Part shown: piece after piece, positions 32,621 through 43,879 of the stretch
Layout: each line of letters opens with the position of its first letter
How positions within the stretch are numbered: the first letter of the stretch is position 1
Origin: Psychrobacter cibarius
GTDB taxonomy: Bacteria > Pseudomonadota > Gammaproteobacteria > Pseudomonadales > Moraxellaceae
NCBI RefSeq assembly: GCF_016107535.1
Contig: NZ_JABASQ010000005.1
Span: forward strand, 62,001-126,000
DNA: 64,000 nt
Direction of reading: 5' to 3'
Notes under the pieces: model-generated
The model's database searches: none
What the model saw: only the letters and a program-made list of their open reading frames with translations
Told to the model about the DNA's origin: nothing
Translations under genes and position numbers: made by a program

Positions 32621-32726
32621 TCATTAAGGCGCGTTGAACATTCACAAATATAAAATATATCGAAGCTTGATATATCAAACACATATCGAGCGTTGAGCTT
32701 TATAAAAACTTTTACGGATATTTATT

Positions 32727-33545
32727 ATGACTGCTTGGTTAGCCATCATTGCCCCCGCTTGGATCGCTGGCAGTATTTTAGCGCTACTATCAGCGCCTTT
32801 AGGTTGCTTAGTCTTGTGGCGACGCATGGCCTTTTTTGCTGATGCTTTAGCACATGGTACCTTGCTTGGCGTGGCTTTAGCAGTATGGTGGCAATTACCT
32901 ATGGGTATTGGCATTGCCTTGGTCAGCGTCATGGTGGTGCTAGGGCTGGTATTAATCGATGATGAGCGCCTGCCTGTCGATGCGGTTTTGGCGGTCGTGG
33001 CGGTGTCATTGTTATGCTTAGGCTTATTGGCTTTGACCCAGTTGACTGACCAACAAGCAAACGTACTGGGGTTTTTGTTTGGTAATTTGCTAGAGCTTGA
33101 TTGGGCAGACTTGCCCTTACTTGCCGGTAGCGTGCTGGTAGGGTTAGGTCTACTTATGTATATATGGCCTGCACAAATTAAGCTTGCCACTCATGAAGCA
33201 CTGGCGCGTATTCAAGGTGTTAATCCGACACGCCAGCGGCTGTTCTTTATGGGCGTATTGGCGGGATTTTGTGCGATTGCCCTGCAAGCGGTTGGTAGTT
33301 TATTAATCAGCGGTTTATTGGTATTACCAGCATTAACGGCACGTTTATGGTCATCATCGCCAAAACAAATGGTCGTTATATCGCTACTGATCGCACAGCT
33401 TGGCGTGACGCTAGGCGTTTGGGGAAGCATCTGGCTAGATATTCAGACAGGACTTGCTATCGTATTAATCTTAGCTATTTTATTTTTTATCGCGCTGATT
33501 TTCTCAAAGCTCAGCACTGCAAAAATTTGGTCTGCGCGCCGCTAG
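32727..33545 (+). CDS. znuB: Zinc ABC transporter permease ZnuB
   Basis: The 272-residue permease has eight or nine membrane helices. Conserved ABC-3 features are FFADALAHGTLLGVALA, LGFLFGNLL and the QAVGSLLISGLLVLPALTARL segment that contacts the ATPase. It follows znuC by 106 bp and completes the importer. Confidence 0.95.
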   Translation: MTAWLAIIAPAWIAGSILALLSAPLGCLVLWRRMAFFADALAHGTLLGVALAVWWQLPMGIGIALVSVMVVLGLVLIDDERLPVDAVLAVVAVSLLCLGLLALTQLTDQQANVLGFLFGNLLELDWADLPLLAGSVLVGLGLLMYIWPAQIKLATHEALARIQGVNPTRQRLFFMGVLAGFCAIALQAVGSLLISGLLVLPALTARLWSSSPKQMVVISLLIAQLGVTLGVWGSIWLDIQTGLAIVLILAILFFIALIFSKLSTAKIWSARR

Positions 33546-33791
33546 ACACATTATCGTACACATAAAGCCGCTGGTTTTTTATTCTCTTATCCAACTTTAT
33601 TTCATCAATATGATAGAGCTTTCATTGACTTTATGTTATAAACTTGCCCTAATACCATCGACATACTAGCGGCGTCAAGCCAAAAAACATATTGGTCAGA
33701 CCAAAATTCATTAGTCTACTCGATGCAGGACATTTATTTATCATTCGTTTTAACAGCATCACTTGTTTCGATTCGATGAGGGACTGACCCA

Positions 33792-34637
33792 ATGCTAAGC
33801 TATCCTGTTAATAACATTAGCACACCAGATGAACAGGTAAACATACTACAAATCACAGATTTGCATTTATCAACGCCCGTTTCTTCTAGTGTTGATAGCG
33901 ATACTAACAATAGCGAAGCCACTGTCTGTCAGCAGTGCTTTGAAACAGTACTACAGCAAGCATTGAGTAGCGACATTCGCTGCGATTTGATTATCGTGAC
34001 TGGCGACTTAGTCAATGAAGTGAAACCCGCTATTTACGATCATATTTTTGAGGTATTGCAAGCCACCAATATTCCTTTTGCTTGTATTGCGGGCAATCAT
34101 GATGTGACGGATGAGATAGGCAGTGACTTACCATTCTTTGAGCGCGAACTGCTTGCTCAACCTGCCGACCCGCGCTTGCTAAGCCGGCATGTCATTGAGA
34201 CTGATCGCTGGCAGCTGTTGTTATTAGACTCATCCATCACGGGCAAAGTCGCGGGCGAGATAACGCCTACCGATATTGACTGGGTATGCGAGAGACTCGA
34301 TGCTTGTGATAAGCCTGCGCTGATTGCTCTACATCATCACGTCATTCCCGTAGACTCTGACTGGATTGACACACATATGGCAGAGAATAGTGAAGCCTTT
34401 TGGCAGCATCTGTTAGGATTTGACCATCTCAAGGTCATTATCAGTGGTCATACGCACCAAGAGCAGGTCCGCCATCGTCAAGGAGTCACGGTCTATAGTA
34501 CGCCATCTACTTGCTACCAGTTCAAGCCTTATGAGAATGATTTCTCCTATGATAAAAGCGTCCCGCCCGGTTACCGTTGGTTGCAATTAGCCAACAATGG
34601 AAAGGTTGCAAGCTGGGTAGAAAGACTGGATACTTGA
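33792..34637 (+). CDS. cpdA: 3',5'-cyclic AMP phosphodiesterase CpdA (Icc)
   Basis: The 281-residue metallophosphoesterase has the five-motif set: D23-x-H25 (QITDLHLS), GDLV at 71-74, GNHD at 101-104, ALHHH near 182 and SGHTHQEQ near 226. These bind two metals. CpdA hydrolyses cAMP and so tunes Crp/Vfr-type regulation. GAGGGAC precedes the start. It is a single gene between znuB and dksA. Confidence 0.88.
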   Translation: MLSYPVNNISTPDEQVNILQITDLHLSTPVSSSVDSDTNNSEATVCQQCFETVLQQALSSDIRCDLIIVTGDLVNEVKPAIYDHIFEVLQATNIPFACIAGNHDVTDEIGSDLPFFERELLAQPADPRLLSRHVIETDRWQLLLLDSSITGKVAGEITPTDIDWVCERLDACDKPALIALHHHVIPVDSDWIDTHMAENSEAFWQHLLGFDHLKVIISGHTHQEQVRHRQGVTVYSTPSTCYQFKPYENDFSYDKSVPPGYRWLQLANNGKVASWVERLDT

Positions 34638-35130
34638 CGCCCAGATTTATTGACACCAATATTGATGTGAGCCCTTATACCCCAAGCTATTGACTGATAT
34701 TTCTGAGTTCAGAATACAATGACTGGCACGGTAAAAACGACATGATGATGAAAAATGACTTCATTATTGTCAGAAACAATGATACAACGTATAAAACGAA
34801 ATGAGGACTGCCTAGTATCTGGTATTAGGTAGAATTATAATAGCTAGGATGGCTAAATCGATCACAGCTAAGTCTTCACAGTCAGTGATTTGTCGCATTA
34901 TTAAGACAACGCTATTTAAATAAAAATATGCATAACCATATACCTGACCCTTGATAGATTGCTTTGAGCATATCAAGATAACTGTACTATTAGATCCGCT
35001 GTATTACTTGTGTTACCAAGTGGTAAAACGTTTTATAAAGGGACAAATTATAGCGTTTATGACATTGATAGCGTCTTGTCTTTTGATACGTCGTTTTATT
35101 GAATTAATTTGAAAAAAGTAGGATACCCAT
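34638..35130. other. Intergenic region upstream of dksA
   Basis: About 490 bp of AT-rich DNA. A 20-codon frame (near 34741) has no ribosome site and is not credible. The dksA promoter and leader should lie here; AGTAGGATACCC at 35117-35128 is its ribosome site. Confidence 0.4.
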
Positions 35131-35568
35131 ATGAGCACCCTGACCACGAATCCAAGTGAAGCTAAGTTTACTCCTTATGTGCCTGCCAAAGACGAAGAGT
35201 ACATGTCTGATGCGCAGTTAGAGCACTTTAAGGCTATATTATTGGATTGGAAGAGCCAACTGATTGGCGAAGCGGATCGCACCAAGACTTATATCCAAGA
35301 CGAGTCCAGTGCTATGCCAGATATCAATGATCGCGCCACCCAAGAAGAAGAGTTTGCCCTCGCATTGCGTACGCGTGACCGTGAACGTAAGCTCATTCGC
35401 AAAATTGATAAATCCATGTCAGAAATTGAAAATGATGATTATGGATTTTGTGAAACTTGTGGCGTAGAGATTGGTCTGCGTCGTCTCGAAGCGCGCCCAA
35501 CAGCTACCCAGTGTATCGATTGTAAAACCCTGTCTGAGATTAAAGAACGCCAAAATCAAGGCGCTTAA
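35131..35568 (+). CDS. dksA: RNA polymerase-binding transcription factor DksA
   Basis: DksA enters the RNA polymerase secondary channel and works with ppGpp in the stringent response. The 145-residue protein has a long coiled coil with the tip motif D64-x-x-D67-x-A69 (DINDRA) and a four-cysteine zinc finger at C107, C110, C128 and C131. The length is normal. It is followed by a good hairpin at 35606-35630 and then gluQ, its usual neighbour. Confidence 0.98.
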   Translation: MSTLTTNPSEAKFTPYVPAKDEEYMSDAQLEHFKAILLDWKSQLIGEADRTKTYIQDESSAMPDINDRATQEEEFALALRTRDRERKLIRKIDKSMSEIENDDYGFCETCGVEIGLRRLEARPTATQCIDCKTLSEIKERQNQGA

Positions 35569-35605
35569 GCGAATTACGATTCATCTCAATAGTAGAATGT
35601 AAGCA

Positions 35606-35630
35606 TAAGCGACCATAACATGGTCGCTTA
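35606..35630 (+). terminator. Terminator after dksA
   Basis: A perfect 11-bp stem TAAGCGACCAT / ATGGTCGCTTA with a 3-nt loop is followed by TTGCGTTTT. The U-tail is moderate, so partial readthrough to gluQ is possible. Confidence 0.7.
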
Positions 35631-35815
35631 TTGCGTTTTAGAAGACTGGCTTTTAGTCAATGAATCATGGCTGATACAGAGCTTTAAGCTTGCTTATATT
35701 GATTTGCTAACAAAACAGACTCATTTCACAAATATCTTTTTACGGATATATTTATTATTCTATCTTCTACCTTTTCTACTAATAATTTCCTACTTTGAAA
35801 ACTAACCTTATTCCT

Positions 35816-36757
35816 ATGCCCACTCCAATCATACCAGTACAGCCGATTGGTCGTTTTGCTCCCTCACCGACTGGTGAACTGCATCTTGGCTCATTGACGA
35901 CTGCGCTTGCCAGCTTTTGCCACATAAAATCCATTGGTGGTAAATGGCTACTGCGTATTGAAGACACTGATACCGAACGCTGTGATCAGCAATTTACTGA
36001 GCAAATCTTGATTGATTTGGAAGCGCTTGGATTGTACTGGGACGGTGATATCATTTATCAATCTGAGCGTATTGATATTTATAATGATTATCTACACTCA
36101 GCCCTGCATCCGCTCACTTATGGTTGTCAGTGCTCGCGTAAGGATTTGGAGCAATACTGGGCGCAAGAAGAGCTGAGCCCATCTTATGATGCTAACCCAT
36201 TGCAACCAAACAGGAAGCGCTATCCACGCTGCTGTGTCAGCGCTGACCTTGATAGAGAGCAACATAAGCTACGCATACAGCTACCGAATTATAAGATTGG
36301 TTTTAACGACGGTATTCAAGGATTGCAGTGGGATAATCCTCAGCAGACATTGGGTGATATGGTGGTGCGTCGCCAAGATGGTATGATCAATTATATTTTG
36401 GCTGCCAGCCTTGATGATGGACTGCAACAGGTGACACATATTATGCGCGGTCTAGATATCCTACCCATGACGACAGCGCAAATCAGCATCATGGATGCCG
36501 CACGCTTACCTGCCATCGATCACTGGTATCACTTGCCACTGATATGTCATGCTGATGGACAAAAACTCTCCAAGCAAAACCTAGCACAACCCATTGATAC
36601 ACGAGATCCAAGTAAACTCATCGCCGATGCTTTACAACTATTACAGCAACCAGCCGTCGATAGAGACACACCTACTCGTATGTTAAAGCAAGCCATTGCT
36701 CAATGGAACAGTACGCCGCTACAAGGCAAACAACAGTTAAATATGCCCAATGGATAA
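35816..36757 (+). CDS. gluQ: Glutamyl-queuosine tRNA(Asp) synthetase GluQ
   Basis: This GluRS paralogue transfers glutamate to queuosine at position 34 of tRNA(Asp). The protein has about 313 residues. The class I motif appears as HLGS in [16 protein letters not shown] and the KMSKS motif as KLSKQ. The zinc site is CQC with YPRCC downstream. The anticodon-binding half of GluRS is absent, as expected. I use the ATG at 35816; the frame opens at a TTG 21 bases earlier. The dksA-gluQ order is classical. Confidence 0.93.
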   Translation: MPTPIIPVQPIGRFAPSPTGELHLGSLTTALASFCHIKSIGGKWLLRIEDTDTERCDQQFTEQILIDLEALGLYWDGDIIYQSERIDIYNDYLHSALHPLTYGCQCSRKDLEQYWAQEELSPSYDANPLQPNRKRYPRCCVSADLDREQHKLRIQLPNYKIGFNDGIQGLQWDNPQQTLGDMVVRRQDGMINYILAASLDDGLQQVTHIMRGLDILPMTTAQISIMDAARLPAIDHWYHLPLICHADGQKLSKQNLAQPIDTRDPSKLIADALQLLQQPAVDRDTPTRMLKQAIAQWNSTPLQGKQQLNMPNG

Positions 36758-36849
36758 AAGCCAGCTAGCAAAAAGCGCCACTATTTAGCGACGCTTCTTT
36801 GGATAATGCCAGTCATGATGCATCGAGCCTATCACTAATGCTCAACCTA

Positions 36850-38046
36850 TCAATAATAACGGCATTGGCTTTTTTCGATTTCAGGGCTTTCTTTATAAAT
36901 TTTTAGCAATAACGCAACCATCACCAAACTAATCAACATTGATGAGCCGCCATAACTGAAGAATGGCATGGTCAATCCTTTGGTTGGAATCGCGCCCATA
37001 TTCATCGCCGCATTGATAATTGTTTGTGCAATAAACACCACACCGATACCAAAGGCGGTATAACTCATACGCATCTGCCGACGTTTGAGCGCGTTGTAAC
37101 TGATACGCATCGCGCTACCGATAATCAGCGCTTCGAGCACCAGTACCATGGTAACCCCAACAAAGCCTAACTCTTCCCCTGTAATGGCTAATAGAAAATC
37201 AGTATGTGCCTCAGGCAAATGCGACAGTTTCTGTACGCTCTCACCATAACCAACGCCTGTAAATTGTCCACGACCAAAGGCAATCAAACTACGTGCCAGC
37301 TGATAATCCGTGTCTTGCACATCATCAAACGGATCCATAAATGACATCACACGTACCAATCGGTACTGCGCTGTCGTCACCATCAATACCGCACCACCGA
37401 TGGCAGCCGCGCCCAGTGCTAAAAAGTGCTTGTAAGGCGCACCAGCGATATAAAAAATCGCAAAGATAGTACCTAAAATAACGACAAAAGAACCAAAATC
37501 TGGCTGTGACAATAGCAGCATGGTGATGAGTGCCACCACCAACATAATCCGCAAAAAACCGTCTAAGCCGTTACGAACTTCAAAAGAGCGACGCACCACA
37601 AAATCAGAGACAAAGACAATCATCACTAACTTGGCCAACTCTGCCACCTGAAAATTAAATACCCCTAGGTTCAGCCAACGCTTGGAGCCGTTAATAGGCG
37701 TACTAAAGAGGGTTGCCACTAGCAGCATGCCAGTGATACCCAATAGGATAAATTGGGTTTCAGTCTTATATAGTGTTCGCAAAGACACGCTGTAATAAGA
37801 AACCGTAGCGACCGTCAAACCGATCATCATATACAGCAGCTGGTTTTTGAAAAAGTGCAGCTCTGTCATGCCGCGACTGAGCGCAAAAGGAATAGAAGCG
37901 GAAGCCACCATCAATAGACTGAGCACCAACATACAGCCAACACTCGATAGGAGAATGGCGCGTGCTGACGGCATAGAAAGAATACCATCTGAGCCAGATA
38001 CTTGCTTCGGTTGGGACGAGGAACGAAAAAGAGAAGAGAGCGCCAT
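36850..38046 (-). CDS. ftsW: Septal peptidoglycan polymerase FtsW
   Basis: FtsW is the SEDS glycosyltransferase of the divisome. The protein has about 398 residues and ten membrane helices. Conserved segments are NGSKRWLNLGVFNFQVAELAK, the QPDFGSFVVI helix, a large periplasmic loop with DTDYQLARSLIAFGRGQ and GESVQKLSHLPEAHTDF, and the final FFSYGGSSML. I prefer the ATG at 38046; an upstream GTG (38097) is in frame, and neither has a strong ribosome site. It lies downstream of murD on the same strand, away from the other mur genes. Confidence 0.95.
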   Translation of the reverse strand: MALSSLFRSSSQPKQVSGSDGILSMPSARAILLSSVGCMLVLSLLMVASASIPFALSRGMTELHFFKNQLLYMMIGLTVATVSYYSVSLRTLYKTETQFILLGITGMLLVATLFSTPINGSKRWLNLGVFNFQVAELAKLVMIVFVSDFVVRRSFEVRNGLDGFLRIMLVVALITMLLLSQPDFGSFVVILGTIFAIFYIAGAPYKHFLALGAAAIGGAVLMVTTAQYRLVRVMSFMDPFDDVQDTDYQLARSLIAFGRGQFTGVGYGESVQKLSHLPEAHTDFLLAITGEELGFVGVTMVLVLEALIIGSAMRISYNALKRRQMRMSYTAFGIGVVFIAQTIINAAMNMGAIPTKGLTMPFFSYGGSSMLISLVMVALLLKIYKESPEIEKSQCRYY

Positions 38047-38382
38047 AATTTTATATACACTAACGAACGAAAAAACACGGCGTCTATTAAACGCCACCGT
38101 TTAAAAAATAGAAAATAGACAGTACCAGACAGATTACTAAGAAAATAAGCTGACCATTCATGTTGCTGACTGGCTATGATTGACAGTAGCAGCAATCTAT
38201 AAGCAAAACAATCATTTATACAGAAAATGCGCGCGCGTCGTAAAAGTCAATTCAGGGCAATCCTATTGCATTGCCCTTATTCTTTATTAAATACACGAGT
38301 TCTTTATTAAATTCTGATTTCTTTATTAAATGCTGATATTCGCTAAGCACTTATCATGCAAATGCTTAAATCACCAAACCTT
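38047..38382. other. murD-ftsW spacer
   Basis: The spacer of about 335 bp contains three 19-20-bp direct repeats (38280-38337) and an 8-bp hairpin AGGGCAAT / ATTGCCCT (38254-38277). The hairpin lacks a proper U-tail in the minus direction, so its effect on murD-ftsW readthrough is unclear. Confidence 0.45.
38280..38337. repeat. Three tandem copies of a 19-20-bp AT-rich repeat
   Basis: TTCTTTATTAAAT begins at 38280, 38300 and 38319. The last two copies share TTCTTTATTAAAT-x-CTGAT over 19 bases; the first differs after the core. They lie between murD and ftsW. Confidence 0.85.
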
Positions 38383-39819
38383 TTAATCGGCCGCCATCAT
38401 ATCTGACGACTCAGTTGCTAACTGACCAACCAACTGACTAAAATGCTCACCGCGAGCTGCGTAGCCACTATATTGATCAAAGCTGGCACAAGCAGGTGAC
38501 AATAGCACCGCTTGCACTTGCGATAGGCTGCTTGTCGTGACTTGTTGAATGGTTGTAAAGGCATTTTCTAAAGTTTGGCACTGATGTAACGCAACATCGG
38601 CGCTTATCTTAGCCGCGCGCAGATGCTGTTCAATCAGGGGCGCATCTTCACCAATAAACAGTACTTGGCTAACATACTGATTGATAAACGGCGTCAATTC
38701 ACCAAACTGTTGACCCTTACCTTGTCCACCCAAAATCAATAGTAGTTTACCATCCTTTGGTGCATAGACTGCACCCAGCCCTTCGATAGCTGCCACCGTT
38801 GAGCCGATATTGGTGCCTTTTGAATCATTGAAATAATCAATGTCTGCAGCATTTGCCACATACTGGCAACGATGCTCAAGTCCAGTAAACTGCTGTAAGG
38901 TATTCAACATACTGCCCAATGGCAAACCAGCAAGTTCGCCTAACGCTAAGGCTGCCTGTGCATTGAGCAGATTATGACGACCTTTAATCAACAGTTTATC
39001 TGCAGACAGTAGCTTTTCTGTACCGTGGGCAAGATAAATCTGACCTTCAGGAGTAGTAATAAGACCATATTGACCTTTATCAGGAGCATGTATACCGGTA
39101 CTCACTCTGGGCAAATTATCAGCCACTAGCGGACGCGTCAAGGCGTCTTCGCGATTGATAACCACGGACTTAGCACCCTGAAAGATACGATGTTTGGCTT
39201 GATGGTAGCCCAGCATATCGCCGTGGCGATCTAGATGGTCAGGTGACATATTCAGAACTGTCGCCACTTGCGCACCCAAATTGGTCACCGTCTCTAACTG
39301 AAAACTCGACAGCTCAAGTACCGCCAGTTCCATATCAGTATTATCAAGCAAGGTCAGCGCTGGCACGCCAATATTACCGCCGACACCGACATTGACACCA
39401 GCATCCTCGGCCATTTGCCCGACCAAGGTGGTCACGGTGCTCTTAGCATTAGAGCCAGTAATTGCCACTATCGGTACGGTACAAGCCTCACAAAATAGCT
39501 GAATGTCACTAACCACTGGAATATTCGCTTGGCGAGCAGCGGCGACGGCTTCGGTAGCAAGTGAGATACCGGGGCTTATAATAATACGTGCCGCTTGCTG
39601 CAAGAGCTCGGCGTCAATCGCACCAAATTGGCGAATACTAATCTCAGCGGGTAGTTGATCTGCTAAGCTAGGTGTCGCCTGAGCATCAGTGACAGCAACC
39701 TGATAGCCTTGATTGGCCAAATAGCACGCAACTGACAACCCAGATTGTCCCAAACCGACCACGACTTGTAGACCACTGCCTTTGTGAAGTAAGGCATCTG
39801 TTGCAGTGTTGGTGGTCAT
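38383..39819 (-). CDS. murD: UDP-MurNAc-L-alanine:D-glutamate ligase MurD
   Basis: MurD adds D-Glu to UDP-MurNAc-L-Ala in the cytoplasm. The 478-residue protein has a Rossmann-like UDP-binding start (VVGLGQSGLSVACYL), the ATP loop GSNAKST at 122-128, NMSPDHLDRHG and the C-terminal LLSPACASFDQY. Ala in place of the usual Gly in the loop is common in Pseudomonadales. It is divergent from sulP and upstream of ftsW. Confidence 0.97.
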   Translation of the reverse strand: MTTNTATDALLHKGSGLQVVVGLGQSGLSVACYLANQGYQVAVTDAQATPSLADQLPAEISIRQFGAIDAELLQQAARIIISPGISLATEAVAAARQANIPVVSDIQLFCEACTVPIVAITGSNAKSTVTTLVGQMAEDAGVNVGVGGNIGVPALTLLDNTDMELAVLELSSFQLETVTNLGAQVATVLNMSPDHLDRHGDMLGYHQAKHRIFQGAKSVVINREDALTRPLVADNLPRVSTGIHAPDKGQYGLITTPEGQIYLAHGTEKLLSADKLLIKGRHNLLNAQAALALGELAGLPLGSMLNTLQQFTGLEHRCQYVANAADIDYFNDSKGTNIGSTVAAIEGLGAVYAPKDGKLLLILGGQGKGQQFGELTPFINQYVSQVLFIGEDAPLIEQHLRAAKISADVALHQCQTLENAFTTIQQVTTSSLSQVQAVLLSPACASFDQYSGYAARGEHFSQLVGQLATESSDMMAAD

Positions 39820-40482
39820 ATTTATTCCTTCTGTTGGACGAGCAAAATGGCATCAAACAAACCTAGTATATAAAGAAGCAAAATGATGCCGTCAAGATAA
39901 GACGCATCATAACGGTATCGTTCAGATTTCGGTACTGGTTTTTTATGACGATGTGCTATTATGCCCCTGTTTTTATATTAAGTGGCTAATGCTATAATAG
40001 TTGCCTTAATCTGTAAGTGACTGGGTATTTACCCAAGCATTTTAGTTTAGCATGTTGTCACAGTTAGCACGCTACTGTCACTTCTGTTTGGCAAAGTTAC
40101 TACTATAGACGGGTCATGTCGAGCGGCTATTTTTATTTGAGAAATTATTTATTACCCTCTACCGCAGCATATCATTGCTGACGCTATTCGTTACTGTAGG
40201 TGCTCTTATAAACGCCCTGCTTTAAGCACCTTATTTTAACTATTTTTTTTAGGTAATCTCACTGAATTTATCATCATATCAATTATTGGTGAGCGTATTA
40301 GTGATACCAGTAAGTAAATCAGTAGACCTACTTATTACCGACCTTTAATAATTCAATACCGCAATATGACACAGCACATGTTGCCGTAAAAGAAAGATGA
40401 ATAGCTACTTTTATAGCGATGCGATCATTTTATGAATGAGTAATGATTACTTTTTTTGCCTCTAACCCTATGCAGTTTACTT
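39820..40482. other. Divergent murD-sulP intergenic region
   Basis: About 660 bp with promoters for both directions. A TATAAT box at about 39994 (in AATGCTATAATAG) could be a plus-strand -10 element. I see no ORF with a ribosome site and no strong terminator. Confidence 0.35.
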
Positions 40483-41982
40483 ATGACATCTTTTATTGAT
40501 AACTTACGTGACGAGTGGTTTTCCAATGTTCGTGGCGACGTTTTATCCGGTTTGGTTGTTGCCTTAGCGCTGATTCCTGAAGCCATTGCCTTTTCTATTA
40601 TCGCAGGTGTTGATCCAAAAGTCGGCTTGTATGCCTCATTTTGTATCGCGGTCGTGATCAGTTTCGTCGGTGGTCGTCCAGGCATGATTTCGGCAGCAAC
40701 TGGGGCAATGGCACTGGTGATGGTTGACTTAGTCGCCGAGCATGGTTTGCAGTATTTGCTAGCTGCCACCTTATTGTGCGGTGGGATTCAGATTATAATG
40801 GGTATTCTAAAGCTCGGTAATTTGATGCGCTTTGTGTCGCGCTCGGTAGTCATTGGCTTCGTCAATGCGCTCGCGATATTGATCTTTGCCGCCCAGCTGC
40901 CTGAGCTTAACCCGATGACTGAACGCGTTGGCATGACGGTTTATATTATGACAGCGGCGGGTTTAGCGATTATCTACTTGTTTCCACTGATTCCTAAAAT
41001 CGGTCGCGTGATTCCGTCACCGCTGATCTGTATCGTTGGTTTGACTGCTGTCGCGATGTACATGAATCTCGATATTCGTAATGTCGGCAGTATGGGCGAT
41101 TTGCCTGATTCATTACCGATGTTCTTATTACCTGACATTCCCTTGAACCTAAATACTTTACTGATCATCGCGCCTTACTCTATCGCACTTGCCATCGTTG
41201 GTTTATTAGAATCGATGATGACAGCGACTATCGTCGATGATTTGACAGATACGCCAAGCGATAAAAACCGCGAGTGTCGCGGTCAAGGGATTGCCAACGT
41301 CGTATCAGGTTTCTTCGGTGGCATGGCAGGCTGTGCCATGATTGGTCAATCTATGATCAACGTCAAATCTGGCGGACGTACGCGTCTGTCCACTTTGATG
41401 GCAGGTATCGTACTGCTCATTATGGTAGTGTTTTTAAGTGAATGGGTCAGTCAAATTCCCATGGCGGCACTGGTCGCTGTAATGATTATGGTCTCCATTG
41501 GTACTTTTAACTGGCAGTCTATTCGCGAATTTAAAACGCATCCGATGTCATTTAATATTGTTATGCTAGCGACTGTTTTGACCACAGTATTTACGCACAA
41601 CCTAGCTTATGGCGTGGGCGTGGGCGTGCTGCTATCAGCGCTGGCGTTTGCCAATAAAATTGGTCAATTCTTAACGGTATTTAGTGAGTATGATGAGAGT
41701 ACTAATACCCGTTATTATTATGTACAAGGACAAGTATTCTTTGCTTCTACGACCCAGTTCTTAAACAGCTTCGATACCAAAGAAGCTTTGGACAGTATTC
41801 AAATTGATGTCAGCCAAGCGCATTTTTGGGATGTCAGTGCCGTAGACACCTTGGACAAACTGGTCATGCGCTTGCAACGTGAGGGCATTGATGTCAAAGT
41901 GGTGGGACTCAATAATGCGAGCCGAACCCTGATTGATCGCTTCTCTATCCACGATCGCCGAGATATTGGCTTATTGGATTAA
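40483..41982 (+). CDS. SulP-family anion transporter with C-terminal STAS domain
   Basis: The protein has about 499 residues. The first 390 or so form about 12-14 membrane segments with the SulP pattern [25 protein letters not shown] and [11 protein letters not shown] short cytoplasmic STAS domain follows ([40 protein letters not shown]). SulP proteins carry sulphate, bicarbonate or dicarboxylates; the substrate here is not evident. I take the ATG at 40483 rather than an upstream in-frame TTG. A universal stress protein gene follows, separated by a large structured hairpin. Confidence 0.88.
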   Translation: MTSFIDNLRDEWFSNVRGDVLSGLVVALALIPEAIAFSIIAGVDPKVGLYASFCIAVVISFVGGRPGMISAATGAMALVMVDLVAEHGLQYLLAATLLCGGIQIIMGILKLGNLMRFVSRSVVIGFVNALAILIFAAQLPELNPMTERVGMTVYIMTAAGLAIIYLFPLIPKIGRVIPSPLICIVGLTAVAMYMNLDIRNVGSMGDLPDSLPMFLLPDIPLNLNTLLIIAPYSIALAIVGLLESMMTATIVDDLTDTPSDKNRECRGQGIANVVSGFFGGMAGCAMIGQSMINVKSGGRTRLSTLMAGIVLLIMVVFLSEWVSQIPMAALVAVMIMVSIGTFNWQSIREFKTHPMSFNIVMLATVLTTVFTHNLAYGVGVGVLLSALAFANKIGQFLTVFSEYDESTNTRYYYVQGQVFFASTTQFLNSFDTKEALDSIQIDVSQAHFWDVSAVDTLDKLVMRLQREGIDVKVVGLNNASRTLIDRFSIHDRRDIGLLD

Positions 41983-42045
41983 ACAAAGCCACGTCTATTT
42001 ATTGAGCTAATATTCATTACCGCTCATAAATAGACAGTTGAATAA

Positions 42046-42116
42046 ACAGCTGCATTGGTGCAAAGGGTTGGGCATAAGCATTATCGCCCCACCCTTGAGC
42101 CAAGCAGCTGTCTTTT
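42046..42116 (+). terminator. Large two-tier hairpin terminator between sulP and the usp gene
   Basis: An outer stem ACAGCTGC / GCAGCTGT (42046-42053 with 42104-42111) encloses an inner stem AAGGGTTGGG / CCCCACCCTT (one mismatch), and TCTTTTTATT follows. It has a good U-tail. The nested structure is larger than a plain terminator and could be an attenuator for the downstream gene. Confidence 0.7.
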
Positions 42117-42155
42117 TATTCTGTTTTTTTAATATTGGAATAATGTGGTGGTCTT

Positions 42156-43010
42156 ATGAGTAATTTGAAACCAGATAGTGTGATTGCCTGCTTGGACTGC
42201 CCAGACCACGTGCAAGCAGTGTTAGAAGCCAGCATGTGGGCCGCGACTCGTCTACAAGCACCTGTTGGACTGTTGCATTCTGTACCGAGCTTACAACAAA
42301 AAGCGGCTGTGAATTATTCAGGCTGCCTAAATATCGATGATGAAAACATGCTGCTTGAGCAATTCACCACCAAGGAGCACTTGAGTAATTGTGAGCTAAA
42401 AGCCCAAGGTAAGCTTTTGCTTCATCAAGCCACCACCTACTGCGAGCAGCAGCGACAAAAACTAAAAACCTTTACTCTACATCGCCATGAACACCTCAAT
42501 GAAAGTATCGATTACGTCGATGACAAAGCACAATTGATCGTTATAGGTCACAATGTCACCTGCAAATCGACATTGAGCCAGTTAATTAGAGTCAGTCACT
42601 GCCCCATTTTGGTGACTCATGCACCATTTTTGCCCCCTACGACCGCGTTATTTGCTTTTGACAACAGCCCTACTTCACATAAATTGCTCAATTGGCTCTG
42701 CAAAACTTCACTGGTGCGCGCATTAACCGTTCATATCGTGATGGTCGGTAAAGAAAATTCTGAAAATTGCGATGCGCTACGTGAAGCTTATGCGCGGCTC
42801 AAACAAGCAGGCATCAAGTCTAAAAAAGCCTTGCTGGACTGCCGTGATGTCACTTCGGCTTTGAATTATTATCAAAATGAAAATGATATCGGTATGCTAA
42901 TGACCGGTGCTTTTGGCCAATCTCGTCTGCGCGAACTTCTAAAAGGTAGCGACACAAAAAAGCTGCTCGGCAGCACCAAAACCCCCTACCTACTCTTCCC
43001 AAAGGTATAG
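42156..43010 (+). CDS. Tandem universal stress protein
   Basis: The 284-residue cytoplasmic protein has two Usp-like halves. The C-terminal half has the ATP-binding pattern G-2x-G-9x-G-S (GAFGQSRLRELLKGS, about 249-263); the N-terminal half has a Usp-like start (DSVIACLDCPDHVQAVLEAS) but its equivalent loop is degenerate. Tandem Usp proteins next to SulP carriers occur in several Gammaproteobacteria. The role is stress tolerance, without a defined reaction. The ribosome site is weak (GTGGTGG). Confidence 0.8.
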   Translation: MSNLKPDSVIACLDCPDHVQAVLEASMWAATRLQAPVGLLHSVPSLQQKAAVNYSGCLNIDDENMLLEQFTTKEHLSNCELKAQGKLLLHQATTYCEQQRQKLKTFTLHRHEHLNESIDYVDDKAQLIVIGHNVTCKSTLSQLIRVSHCPILVTHAPFLPPTTALFAFDNSPTSHKLLNWLCKTSLVRALTVHIVMVGKENSENCDALREAYARLKQAGIKSKKALLDCRDVTSALNYYQNENDIGMLMTGAFGQSRLRELLKGSDTKKLLGSTKTPYLLFPKV

Positions 43011-43804
<794 letters not shown>

Positions 43805-43879
43805 CGCGCAAGGCCATATAGACACAGATTTATAGATCATACCGATAGCTGTATTGCATCAATTCAAGGGGGAATTAAC

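Noticed and set aside
32675..33190. 171-codon frame antisense to znuB
   Set aside because: It lies opposite a certain membrane protein gene, is rich in Lys/Ala/Thr as expected from the opposite strand, and lacks a ribosome site.
38254..38277. Hairpin AGGGCAAT / ATTGCCCT after murD
   Set aside because: No U-tail in the direction of transcription; kept only as a note in the spacer entry.
38280..38337. Three spaced direct repeats considered as a CRISPR remnant
   Set aside because: Units are contiguous tandem copies with no spacers, AT-rich, and there are no cas genes.
40425..40769. 114-codon frame antisense to the sulP start
   Set aside because: Shadow frame; the SulP gene on the other strand is unambiguous.
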